64,000 nucleotides of DNA from an uncultured Bacteroidales bacterium (GTDB lineage: Bacteria; Bacteroidota; Bacteroidia; Bacteroidales; F082). Under the pieces are notes generated by a model, which had not been told where the DNA came from, made no database searches, and saw nothing but the letters and a program-made list of their open reading frames with translations. This document shows, one piece after another, positions 55,313-63,481 of this stretch. The translations under genes were made by a program, and so were the position numbers. The stretch is taken from contig CAJOEZ010000023.1 in NCBI GenBank assembly GCA_905233685.1, positions 1 to 64,000 of the forward strand, in the 5' to 3' direction. The first letter of the stretch is position 1. Each line of letters begins with the position of its first letter.

Positions 55313-58300
55313 TCGGGTTCAATAGGTTCTATGCCGTTGCTGCCGCCCACCTTGGGTTCCTTGAGTTCCACCTCGGCGAGTTTGGCACGGGCTTCTTGTC
55401 TCAGGTCGTCGCCTTTGTAATTGTCGATGACGCTGCGAAGGGTTTCCTTGGCCTGGAAATAGTTCTCCTTGGCCACATACACGTCGGCAAGCGCAATGAA
55501 CGACTTGGCGACCCAATAGCTATACGCCGAGAAATTGTCCGAAATGTCGAAGACTTTGTTCTCGGCTTCGTCATATTTCTTCAGCTTGATGGAGGCCACA
55601 GCGGAGTAATACGCGCTCTCGGCACCATATACCGACTTGTCGTTGCGCGCGCTCTTGTCGAGCTTCTCGATGGCCGCGCTATAGTTACCTTTCTCAAAGT
55701 ACGACTTGCCCATGATGTGGTTGATTTGGTTCACCTGCTCGTCAGTCAGGTCACGCGACAGGCGCAGGCTCTCCCCCATCTCTATGGCCTTGTCGTAGTT
55801 GCCCATGAAGAAGTTGCTCTTCATGCTGCCTTCGAGAGCTTCTATGCGTTTCAGCGGCTCCTCGGTGATGCGTGACAGCCGCTCATAGTATTCGCCCGCC
55901 TTCTGGTAATTGCCCTTTTCGTACTCGATGCGGGCCATTTTCAGCAGGGCATTGTCGGTATAGTCGTTGTCGGGCTGGGACAATATATAATTAAGGTATG
56001 TGACGACCTGGTCTTGCGTGCCAATCTTTTCGGCGCATTCGAGGGCGTAATAATGTGCTTTCAGCGAATACGCGCCGTTGCGGAAGTTGTCGAAATAATA
56101 TTGCAGCGCGGTTTGAGCCTGTTGATAGCGGCCGTCAAGGTAGAAATTCTCCGCGTTGGCGAAGGCCAAGGAGTCTTGTTGCGTCACCTTCACCTGACCG
56201 CCGTTGGCGTTGGCATAGCCGAAATACTCGTCCAACTTGTTCTGTTCCATGTAGATGCTGCGGATGATGCTCATCGCCTCGCGCGACTCGTCGGTGTTGG
56301 GATAAGTGGCAACCAAATTCTTCAAGTTGGTGAGGGCTTGGTCGTACTGGTTGTTGTTGTAGTAAATCATGCCGACCTTCATCATAGCTTGGCGCGTGTA
56401 AGTGGAACGCGGCCTGTCCTTGATGAGGCGGTTAAAGCTGGCGATGGCCGAACGTTTGTCGCCATGCACAAGGTGGGTGTTGCCGATTTCAAACAAAGCC
56501 TGCTCATAATAAGGCGTACTCGGATAGTTTTGCACCAAATCGTTGAGCATGTTAATCTTCTGGTTCACATTGCCTTTCGCACCATAGCAAAGCCCTTGCT
56601 GATAGAGCGCGTAGTCGGCGTTGCGCTTCCCGACGCGGGTGGCCAAGTCGTAATAGTTGATGGCGTTGTCGTAGCTGCGCTCCATGTAGAAGCAGTCACC
56701 CAAACGGATGTAAGCGTCTGATTTCAAGTCCTTTTGCCTGTCGTCAGCGGCTTGAATGAAGCGGCGGAAACAATCTTCGGCGGCATCATAGTCGGGCTTT
56801 TGGTAGTAGATGTAGCCCAAATCATAGTCGGCGAGGGCGTATTCGGGCAAACCCGAAGCACCGTTCATGTTTTTGAACTGGGTCAAATAGCGTCCAGCGG
56901 CAGTGTAATCCCCTGACTGATAAGCCGATTCGCCGAGCCAGAAGCAAGCCTCGGCCTTGTCGCCCGCCGATTGTTTGCCGTTCAGGATTTTGGAGAAGTA
57001 CACCTGCGCCTTGTCGTAGCTGCCCTTTTGGTAGCTGTCAATGCCCGAGGCGTAAAGTAGCTCATTATAAACGGTTTGCAGCTCGGGGCTTTTCTTTTTC
57101 ATGCCTTCAAGGCGGCTCAGAGCCTCGTCATTCTCTTTCGCGTTGAGCAACATGTAAATCGACATTTCCTCAGCCTCGGCCTTGCGCGGCGATTGCGGAT
57201 GCTCAGCAATGAAATTGTCCAACAAACCGACGGCCTCGTTGAAGGGGTCAGCACCTGGAATAAGGCTCAGCTTGGCGTAGTTAAACAGCGCGTCTTCGCT
57301 GATTTCCTCGTCGAACTTAGCGGAATAGGCTGTGTAAAAGGCACTTCGGGCGTATTTCGGCTCGTCGGTCTTGGCATAGCACGAAGCCAAATAATACGAA
57401 GCATATTGGCCCAAAATGTCGCTATTGTCAGCCACCTTCTGTAAGTCGGCGATAGCGCCCTTGTAGTCGCCCTTCATCATCTTGCTCACACCCATCTGGT
57501 AACAGGCCTCGCGCGACACGCCTCGTGTCAGGTTTTTGGTATAAATCTGATAATACTCCAAAGTCTTGTCGTAGTTTTTTTGCTGGAAATAGGCATCGGC
57601 GACAATTTGCGCCATCTCGCCCTTGCGTTTTTTGTCAGCCTTTTGGACGGCCTGCGGCCCCTCCTCAATTACCGACTGGTAATCGCCGTTCAAGTAGTTG
57701 ATTTGCATGATGTAAGCTGGTACCACCTTAGCGTAGTCGGGGTGATTGCGGAGTTGGCGGAAACTCGTCAAAGCCTCGTTATTCTTTCCTTTAACATACT
57801 GGATATGAGCGTAATAATACTTCGCCGAGTCCTTGTACTTGCCCTCGTTCATCATCAAGCCGTGGAAAAGCGGCATGGCCTTGTCCAAGTCACCTTGCTG
57901 GAAATAGGCGTAGGCTTTGTTGAACTGCATCTGCTGTGCTTCGTCGGCAGTAAGCGCGCTTGCATCGGTGTTTTCGTATATCTCCAAGGCTTCCTTATAC
58001 TTCTTGTTTTGGAACAAGTTATTGGCATAGAGAAAGTTGGCATGGCGCGCCCAAGTGCTGCCTGGGTTGTCGTTCACAAACTGGATAACCTTGGCCGGGC
58101 CATCGGATTGGCCGAGATACATCGCGCTGACCGCCTCGTAATACTGCGCATCTACGCAACGCTGTGACTTGGCGTCGGCGACGGCGGCGCGATATTGCGT
58201 GAACGCCGACAACGCGGCGCCGAATTCTTGGTTTTGAAACAGCAGAACGCCCTCGTTAAACAAGGCTTCAGGATCGTAGGCTTCGATATGCTTTTGCGCT

Positions 58301-58365
58301 GACAATGAAGCGGTTATCAAACATAAAACCAGCATCATTGTTCCTTTTATCGGATGGATTTTCAT
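55309..58365 (-). CDS. Large exported tetratricopeptide-repeat protein
   Basis: A 1,018-residue protein. Signal peptide about 1-25 (KGTMMLVLCLITASLSA). The remainder is about 20 TPR units, e.g. ALFNEGVLLFQNQEFGAALSA near the start and AYIRLGDCFYMERSYDNAINYYD, resembling YbgF/BamD-type outer-membrane assembly scaffolds. It presumably lies in the periplasm and binds partner proteins. The ATG at 58365 (MKIHPIKGTMM) starts the signal peptide. The paired outer-membrane barrel gene follows. The C-terminus is charged (PKVGGSNGIEPIEPE). Confidence 0.85.
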   Translation of the reverse strand: MKIHPIKGTMMLVLCLITASLSAQKHIEAYDPEALFNEGVLLFQNQEFGAALSAFTQYRAAVADAKSQRCVDAQYYEAVSAMYLGQSDGPAKVIQFVNDNPGSTWARHANFLYANNLFQNKKYKEALEIYENTDASALTADEAQQMQFNKAYAYFQQGDLDKAMPLFHGLMMNEGKYKDSAKYYYAHIQYVKGKNNEALTSFRQLRNHPDYAKVVPAYIMQINYLNGDYQSVIEEGPQAVQKADKKRKGEMAQIVADAYFQQKNYDKTLEYYQIYTKNLTRGVSREACYQMGVSKMMKGDYKGAIADLQKVADNSDILGQYASYYLASCYAKTDEPKYARSAFYTAYSAKFDEEISEDALFNYAKLSLIPGADPFNEAVGLLDNFIAEHPQSPRKAEAEEMSIYMLLNAKENDEALSRLEGMKKKSPELQTVYNELLYASGIDSYQKGSYDKAQVYFSKILNGKQSAGDKAEACFWLGESAYQSGDYTAAGRYLTQFKNMNGASGLPEYALADYDLGYIYYQKPDYDAAEDCFRRFIQAADDRQKDLKSDAYIRLGDCFYMERSYDNAINYYDLATRVGKRNADYALYQQGLCYGAKGNVNQKINMLNDLVQNYPSTPYYEQALFEIGNTHLVHGDKRSAIASFNRLIKDRPRSTYTRQAMMKVGMIYYNNNQYDQALTNLKNLVATYPNTDESREAMSIIRSIYMEQNKLDEYFGYANANGGQVKVTQQDSLAFANAENFYLDGRYQQAQTALQYYFDNFRNGAYSLKAHYYALECAEKIGTQDQVVTYLNYILSQPDNDYTDNALLKMARIEYEKGNYQKAGEYYERLSRITEEPLKRIEALEGSMKSNFFMGNYDKAIEMGESLRLSRDLTDEQVNQINHIMGKSYFEKGNYSAAIEKLDKSARNDKSVYGAESAYYSAVASIKLKKYDEAENKVFDISDNFSAYSYWVAKSFIALADVYVAKENYFQAKETLRSVIDNYKGDDLRQEARAKLAEVELKEPKVGGSNGIEPIEPE

Positions 58366-58511
58366 AGGTCGAAATTTGGGACGAAAATACATATTTCTCT
58401 TTTTTCTTCGGCAGAAAAGGGCAAAATTCATGCCGAAGGACGCAATGAAAACGCAATCCACCTTATATTATTATAGGTTGTCGGTAGATTTTTGCACTTT
58501 CGCGGCGGTTT

Positions 58512-59099
58512 TTATATCAAGTCTTTCTCATCTATCAGATTGTTCAGCATGGCATAAACCGTAAGGCCTGAAACCGACTTGATGCCGGTCTTGCGCGTGA
58601 TGTTCTTGCGGTGCGAAATGACCGTGTGAATGGAGATGTTCATCTGGTCTGCAATTTCCTTGTTCATCATGCCTTTGGCGACGGCTATCAGCACATCTGT
58701 CTCGCGTTTCGAGAGCTCCACATCGTCGGTGTTTTTCGTGGTTTCGCTCTGCGCAAACTCATTCATCTTGCTGATGATTTTCGACCGCGTGTCGTTGATT
58801 TCAATGACCCCGCTGTAAGGCGTCAGCATGGAATGGTCGAGGCAAGAGGTGACCAAGGCGACAAGGGTGAGATGCGGGTGCTCTTTGCCCAACTGCGAAA
58901 GGAAATCCTTGTTTTGATAGCCCAAAAGCGCGGGATTGATAATCAGCAAATTGGCATCAGAGGCTGTCGTTTTCTCCGAAAGATGTTCAGGGTTGTCCAA
59001 GCGCGACACCACATCGAACTGTGCCATGCTATCGATGATTTCGGCCAGCCCGATGGCGATGATTTCCGAGGATTCGCATATTATGACACGGTTTCTCAT
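58512..59099 (-). CDS. LuxR-type regulator with a degenerate receiver domain
   Basis: A 195-residue protein. Residues about 1-115 have a receiver-like fold but lack the phosphorylation aspartates: CESSEIIA replaces the acidic pair and LLIINPALL has Asn at the acceptor position. Residues about 130-190 are a LuxR/FixJ HTH (LSKRETDVLIAVAKGMMNKEIA ... HTVISHRKNI). It therefore probably acts as a phosphorylation-independent regulator. The start overlaps the hemerythrin-domain gene as ATGA, and the two are one transcript. Confidence 0.87.
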   Translation of the reverse strand: MRNRVIICESSEIIAIGLAEIIDSMAQFDVVSRLDNPEHLSEKTTASDANLLIINPALLGYQNKDFLSQLGKEHPHLTLVALVTSCLDHSMLTPYSGVIEINDTRSKIISKMNEFAQSETTKNTDDVELSKRETDVLIAVAKGMMNKEIADQMNISIHTVISHRKNITRKTGIKSVSGLTVYAMLNNLIDEKDLI

Positions 59100-59797
59100 G
59101 GCTTGGTGTTTTCAAGGGATTCGACACAAGGGATGAGAATGCGCTCCTCGATGAGGGAATGGCGGTTCAAGTCGTCGCTCAGCTCCATGATGTCATACGA
59201 GATTTCAATGCGTTCCATGGGGAGAATGTCGCCAGGCAGGTATTTGAGCAGGATGTTCATCATGTCGTCAAGCACATCCTGAATGTTGGTGTGGTTATGC
59301 TCAAACTCGTCAATCTTGTAGGAATCAGTGCGTTGCCCGTCGAGCAAGGTCTCGATGTAAGGGAACACTACCTCTTCCTCATAGTATTGAATATGCCGCA
59401 TCACTTCCTGCTTATACTCCTCGTAAAAATGACTGAGCATCGGGCCGTATTTCTGCCCACAAGCCTCGATGATGTGCTGCAGATGCTCCTCGATGTGCGG
59501 GAAACGCTCGTTCAAATAATACTGGTGCGAGGCTTTCAGATAAGAAAGCAAGTCTTCCATGTCGATTTGCCGAAGTTCCTTTTGTCCAGGCCTGAAGCTG
59601 CTGTCGGAGTATATTTCGCAAATCATGAGGAAAAGCTGGGTGCTGATGTGGTTCATCTGGCAGACTTGCTCCACGCTACGGTCGCCGAAGCCTAATCCGA
59701 TACCGAAACGAGGCAACAGTTGCAACAGCCGACGGTCGTCTGTCATCAGCTCGGCAAATTTCGTGTCTTTCGAAAATGGGGTTTTTATGGTGAACAT
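59096..59797 (-). CDS. Hemerythrin-domain protein (RIC/YtfE-like)
   Basis: A 233-residue protein. The N-terminal part (about 5-60: FAELMTDDRRLLQLLPRFGIGLGFGDRSVEQVC) resembles the ScdA/DUF1858-type helical module, and residues about 80-225 are a hemerythrin-like bundle with ligands SHQYYLNE, HIEEHLQHI, FYEEYKQEVMRHIQYYEEEV, FEHNHTN and NRHSLIEE, enough His/Glu for a di-iron site. Such proteins repair iron-sulfur clusters or sense NO or oxygen. Its co-transcription with a LuxR regulator suggests that the pair reports on redox stress; this is inferred. Start ATG at 59797 was chosen. Confidence 0.85.
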   Translation of the reverse strand: MFTIKTPFSKDTKFAELMTDDRRLLQLLPRFGIGLGFGDRSVEQVCQMNHISTQLFLMICEIYSDSSFRPGQKELRQIDMEDLLSYLKASHQYYLNERFPHIEEHLQHIIEACGQKYGPMLSHFYEEYKQEVMRHIQYYEEEVVFPYIETLLDGQRTDSYKIDEFEHNHTNIQDVLDDMMNILLKYLPGDILPMERIEISYDIMELSDDLNRHSLIEERILIPCVESLENTKP

Positions 59798-59816
59798 GGT
59801 ATTGATGATTAAAGTG

Positions 59817-59824
59817 CAAAGGTA
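59817..59824 (-). promoter_or_regulatory. -7 box of the hemerythrin/LuxR operon
   Basis: Minus-strand TACCTTTG followed by CAC matches TAnnTTTG, 19 bp before the ATG at 59797. Confidence 0.6.
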
Positions 59825-59896
59825 AGGCATTTTTATAAACGGCAAGCAGCCAAAACAATATTTTGGCGTTTTGGGCAAGCGAACAGAAATATTCGC

Positions 59897-59904
59897 TACT
59901 TTTG
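59897..59904 (+). promoter_or_regulatory. -7 box upstream of the cobalamin riboswitch
   Basis: TACTTTTG followed by CCG. TTTG at 59870-59873 is 23 bp upstream. Transcription would start near 59911, at the 5' edge of the riboswitch. Confidence 0.6.
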
Positions 59905-59910
59905 CCGCCG

Positions 59911-60070
59911 ATTTGTGGTGTCCTTTACGGACTCAATAGGGAATCGGGTGTAAATCCCGGACAGTTCCCGCTGCTGTGATGGCCAATCGCTTGCCACTGT
60001 GCCACTGAAAACAATGTCTTTCGGGAAGGCGGCAATGCGAGGCCTCAGTCAGAAGACCTGCCTCAAGTCG
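59911..60070 (+). ncRNA. Cobalamin (B12) riboswitch
   Basis: A good match to the cobalamin aptamer: GGGAATCGGGTGTAAATCCC (59948-) with GGACAGTTCCCGCTGCTGTG, GCCACTG, GGGAAGGCGGCAATGCG and the B12 box AGTCAGAAGACCTGCC (60047-60062), all in the proper order. The expression platform after it (60063-60106) holds a short open frame overlapping the coding start. In the known mode cobalamin binding turns expression off. Confidence 0.93.
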
Positions 60071-60077
60071 CGTAACG

Positions 60078-60110
60078 ATGCTTCCGGGAATTGAAGTTAT
60101 TAGTATATGA
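60078..60110 (+). other. Possible 10-codon leader ORF overlapping the CoA-transferase start
   Basis: ATG CTT CCG ... ATA TGA reads MLPGIEVISI. Its stop overlaps the ATG of the next gene as ATGA. If translated, it could couple riboswitch-controlled initiation to the CoA-transferase. No strong ribosome site precedes it, so it may be chance. Confidence 0.3.
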
Positions 60111-61423
60111 GAAAACAGTATCAAGCAGTTACGGCCGCTGAGGCCGTCAAAGTCATTAAGTCGGGCGACCATGTCCACATCAGTTCGGTGTCGAATGTGC
60201 CGCAATGTTTAGTCAAGGCCTTATGCGACAGAGGACGCGCGGGCGAGTTGAAGAATGTCTATATCCATCACCTGCATACCGAAGGCGCCGCACCGTACGT
60301 CAATCCTGAGTTTGAGGGCATTTTCCAGCACAATGCCTTCTTTGTGGGTGCCAATGTGCGCGAAAGTGTGCAAAAGGGTTTGGCCGACTACATCCCCGTG
60401 TTCCTCGGCGAGACCTCGAAACTCTATCGCGAACGTTACATCAAATGCAACGTGGCCATGATTCAAGTGTGCCCGCCCGATAAATTCGGGTATGTGTCGC
60501 TTGGCTCATCGGTCGACGCAACCTTGGCCGCCATGGAGAGTGCCGAGTTCGTCATCGCTGTGGTCAACAAACACGTGCCGCGCACTTTCGGCGACGCGCT
60601 GGTCCACATCAGCAAAATCAATGTTTTCGTTGAGGACGACACTCCCCTACTCACCGTCGACATGCCCGAGCCCAACGAAGTCGAGAAGACCATCGGGCGT
60701 TATTGTGCCGAGCTCATCGAAGACGGTGCCTGCCTTCAGATGGGTATCGGCAGCATCCCCAATGCCATCCTCTCGTGCCTCCACAACCACAAGGACATCG
60801 GCATCCATACTGAGATGTTCTCCGATGGCATCTTACCCTTGGTGAAGAAAGGCATCATCACGGGCAACAACAAAAAGCTTAACAAGGGCAAAATCGTCTC
60901 TACCTTCGTGATGGGCTCGCAGAAGATTTATGACTTCATCGACGGCAACCACGAAGTGCTACTGATGGACGTGGAATACACCAACGACCCCTTTGTCATC
61001 GCGCAGCAGCCCAAGATGACTTCCATCAACTCGGCCATTCAAATCGACCTTTCGGGACAGGTGTGCGCCGACTCTTTAGGCGAGCGCATCTATTCCGGCG
61101 TGGGCGGACAAATCGACTATGTCTATGGCTCGTCGCGCGCCAAAGGCGGCAAGGCCATCATTGCCATGCCTTCCACCACACGCAAAGGCATCAACAAAAT
61201 TGTGCCCGCCTTGGACTTGGGCTCGGGTGCTGTCACGACGCGCAACCACATCCACTGGTTCATCACGGAATACGGCGCTGTGAATCTTTACGGTCGCTCG
61301 CTTCAGGAAAGGGCGAAACTCATCATTTCGGTAGCCCATCCGCAGTTCCAAGAGATGCTTGACGAGGCTGCCTTCAAGCGCTTCGGTCCGCATTTCCATT
61401 ATTTGTGGAATAGTATTGTGTGA
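60107..61423 (+). CDS. Acetyl-CoA hydrolase/transferase family CoA-transferase
   Basis: A 438-residue class I CoA-transferase. The catalytic Glu is in GIHTEMFSDG, and the GIGSIPNAILSCL and GGQIDYVYGSSRAKGGKAIIAMPST segments form the CoA site. Its length and layout resemble the 4-hydroxybutyrate or butyryl-CoA:acetate CoA-transferases rather than the about 500-residue succinate:acetate enzymes. It would exchange CoA between short-chain acids in fermentation. A cobalamin riboswitch upstream controls it, which suggests a link to B12-dependent methylmalonyl-CoA chemistry, i.e. propionate or succinate metabolism. The exact substrate is not fixed. Confidence 0.88.
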   Translation: MRKQYQAVTAAEAVKVIKSGDHVHISSVSNVPQCLVKALCDRGRAGELKNVYIHHLHTEGAAPYVNPEFEGIFQHNAFFVGANVRESVQKGLADYIPVFLGETSKLYRERYIKCNVAMIQVCPPDKFGYVSLGSSVDATLAAMESAEFVIAVVNKHVPRTFGDALVHISKINVFVEDDTPLLTVDMPEPNEVEKTIGRYCAELIEDGACLQMGIGSIPNAILSCLHNHKDIGIHTEMFSDGILPLVKKGIITGNNKKLNKGKIVSTFVMGSQKIYDFIDGNHEVLLMDVEYTNDPFVIAQQPKMTSINSAIQIDLSGQVCADSLGERIYSGVGGQIDYVYGSSRAKGGKAIIAMPSTTRKGINKIVPALDLGSGAVTTRNHIHWFITEYGAVNLYGRSLQERAKLIISVAHPQFQEMLDEAAFKRFGPHFHYLWNSIV

Positions 61424-61431
61424 TTGGCTTC

Positions 61432-61537
61432 TAGCTTCTGGCCTCTGGCTGTTGGCAGCTTTTACGCGTGATTTCTGCTTTCTTTCCCGTCAAAGCTGCC
61501 AACAGCCAGTAGCCAATAGCCAGTAGCAGAAATAAAA
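61432..61537. repeat. CTGGCTGTTGGCAGC inverted repeat
   Basis: CTGGCTGTTGGCAGCTTTT (about 61445-61463) is mirrored by AAAGCTGCCAACAGCCAG (about 61493-61510), followed by repeated CAGTAGCCAATAGC units. It fills the gap between the CoA-transferase and marC genes and could form a strong hairpin that limits read-through. Confidence 0.65.
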
Positions 61538-61543
61538 ATACCA

Positions 61544-62140
61544 ATGTTCAAAAACATCAACTTCGTAGAAATCTTCGGCGCGTTCATCGTCATGGCCGCC
61601 ATCATCGACATTTTCGGCTCGATTCCCATCTTCATGAGCATGAAGGAGCAAAACAAGACCATCAAGGCGGGAGAGGCCTGCCTGACGGCTTTGGGGCTGT
61701 TTTTGGCCTTCTTCTTCGCCGGCGATGCGCTCTTGAAGCTCTTCGGCATCGATGCGGCCTCGTTTGCCGTGGCGGGTTCGTTTGTGCTGTTCATCCTCGC
61801 CGTGGAGATGATCCTCGGTCGCGAAATCATCAAGAACGAGGGTGGCAAGGGCGGCGCGAGCATCGTGCCCATCGCCTTCCCGCTGATTGCCGGTCCAGGC
61901 GCGCTGACAGCCTTGCTCTCGCTCCGCGCCGACTACGCCGTCATCAACATCATGATTGCGCTGCTGCTCAACATTTTGTTGGACTACATCGTCATCAGCC
62001 AATTGGACCGCATCCAGAAACTCTTGGGCGAAAACCTAATCTTCATTCTTCGTAAATTCTTCGGAGTCATATTGTTAGCTATCGCCGTAAACATGTTTGT
62101 GAACAATATTTCGGTGATTATCGCCTCCGTTCATAAATAA
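61544..62140 (+). CDS. MarC-family membrane protein
   Basis: A 198-residue protein with six hydrophobic segments, typical of MarC/YchE. IDIFGSIPIFMSMKE, then EMILGR and PIAFPLIAGPGALTALLSLR are the conserved blocks. The family was once linked to multiple antibiotic resistance without proof; the transported substrate is unknown. It is the first gene after the repeat at 61432 and is followed 39 bp later by the carrier gene. Confidence 0.9.
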   Translation: MFKNINFVEIFGAFIVMAAIIDIFGSIPIFMSMKEQNKTIKAGEACLTALGLFLAFFFAGDALLKLFGIDAASFAVAGSFVLFILAVEMILGREIIKNEGGKGGASIVPIAFPLIAGPGALTALLSLRADYAVINIMIALLLNILLDYIVISQLDRIQKLLGENLIFILRKFFGVILLAIAVNMFVNNISVIIASVHK

Positions 62141-62179
62141 ACCCTATTTTTGTGTTTTCAATGACAAACAAGTAAGCTT

Positions 62180-63367
62180 ATGCTAAATCTCTTCACCGGT
62201 TCGGGCGTCGGGCCCACCATTTTGTATTTGGCCGTCTCCATTTTTGTCGGCCTGCTATTGGGCAGAATCAAGATTGCGAACATCTCTCTGGGCATCACTT
62301 GGGTGCTTTTTGTGGGCATAGCCCTGAGTGCCTTTGGCATCAGTCTTAACCATGATATGCTACACATTATCAAGGAGTTCGGTCTGATTCTTTTTGTGGT
62401 GGCCGTCGGTTTGCAGGTCGGGCCAGGGTTCTTCCGCTCGTTCAAGAAGGGCGGCTTGGCCATGAACCTGATGGCTTTGGCCAATGTCGCGCTCGGCGTG
62501 GTGATTACCGTCATTATCGCCAAAGTCGCGAACCAAGACTTGGCCGACATGGCGGGCGTTTACACGGGTGCCATCACCAACACACCCGGACTTTCGGCGG
62601 CGCAGCAGACCGTCAGCGACATGGGCATTGAAGGTGCCTCCGACCGCTTAGCAGCAGGTTATGCCGTGACCTATCCCTTAGCCGTGGTGGGCATGATCAT
62701 GACCTGCATCCTGTTGCGTCCGCTCTGCCGCATCAACTTGAAAAACGAGCCTTCAATCGAAACCACCCTCGAAGCCCAGCCTCAGAAACAAGCCACGCCC
62801 ACATCGCAGCGCCACAAGGTGAACCTCATTCCCATCTTCGTCTTCATCGCTTTAGGCATCATTGTCGGCTCCATCCCGATTCCCGTGGGGATGCAGGCAC
62901 CCATCAAGCTCGGCTTGGCGGGCGGTCCTTTGGTGGTGGCCATCATCGGCAGTTGGCTCGGCGTGAAAAAGGGCTGGTTCACGACGGATTTCACTGATAG
63001 CCACGGCGTTTGGATGCTCCGCGAGGTGGGTATTGCGCTTTTCCTCGCAGGTGTGGGATTGGGTGCCGGCGGACAATTCGTCAACACCGTGCAAGAGCAT
63101 TATATGTGGGTGGTTTACGGCATCATCATCACCATGATTCCGCCCATCTTGGTCGGGCTGTTCGGGCGTTTGGTGCTGAAAATGAACTACTACACGTTGA
63201 TGGGCTTCATTGGCGGCTCCCACACCGACCCGCCTACTTTGGCTTTCGCCAACACCGTGGCTCCAGAGGGCTGCAAACTGCCCAACATGGGTTACGCGAC
63301 GGTCTATCCACTCACCATGTTTTTGAGGATTTTCACGGCGCAACTATTGGTGCTGCTCGCGGTATAA
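62180..63367 (+). CDS. AspT/YidE-like carrier lacking RCK_C domains
   Basis: A 395-residue transporter with about ten membrane helices in two inverted halves: each half has a GxxxVGLQVGPGF / FLAGVGLGAGGQFV-like segment and the paired TGAITNTPGLSAAQQ / GGSHTDPPTLAFAN re-entrant motifs. Family members such as AspT and YidE are about 550 residues because two TrkA-C (RCK_C) domains sit between the halves; here only a short linker (about residues 185-215) is present. It probably exchanges small anions or amino acids. The start is ATG 62180. Confidence 0.85.
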   Translation: MLNLFTGSGVGPTILYLAVSIFVGLLLGRIKIANISLGITWVLFVGIALSAFGISLNHDMLHIIKEFGLILFVVAVGLQVGPGFFRSFKKGGLAMNLMALANVALGVVITVIIAKVANQDLADMAGVYTGAITNTPGLSAAQQTVSDMGIEGASDRLAAGYAVTYPLAVVGMIMTCILLRPLCRINLKNEPSIETTLEAQPQKQATPTSQRHKVNLIPIFVFIALGIIVGSIPIPVGMQAPIKLGLAGGPLVVAIIGSWLGVKKGWFTTDFTDSHGVWMLREVGIALFLAGVGLGAGGQFVNTVQEHYMWVVYGIIITMIPPILVGLFGRLVLKMNYYTLMGFIGGSHTDPPTLAFANTVAPEGCKLPNMGYATVYPLTMFLRIFTAQLLVLLAV

Positions 63368-63399
63368 AGCAGCTTATCCTCGTTCCGCAGGTTTTTTTG

Positions 63400-63407
63400 T
63401 ACTTTTG
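63400..63407 (+). promoter_or_regulatory. Orphan -7 box in a 114-bp gap
   Basis: TACTTTTG followed by CAGG matches TAnnTTTG. It points right into the 3' end of the fic gene, and AGCCCC...GGGGGCT (about 63418-63441) follows. No gene lies on this strand; a short RNA is possible. Confidence 0.35.
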
Positions 63408-63481
63408 CAGGCAAACAAGCCCCGATGGATTCATTGTTTGGGGGCTATTCGGGCGGCGGATGACATGTAGATGCTTTTCAG

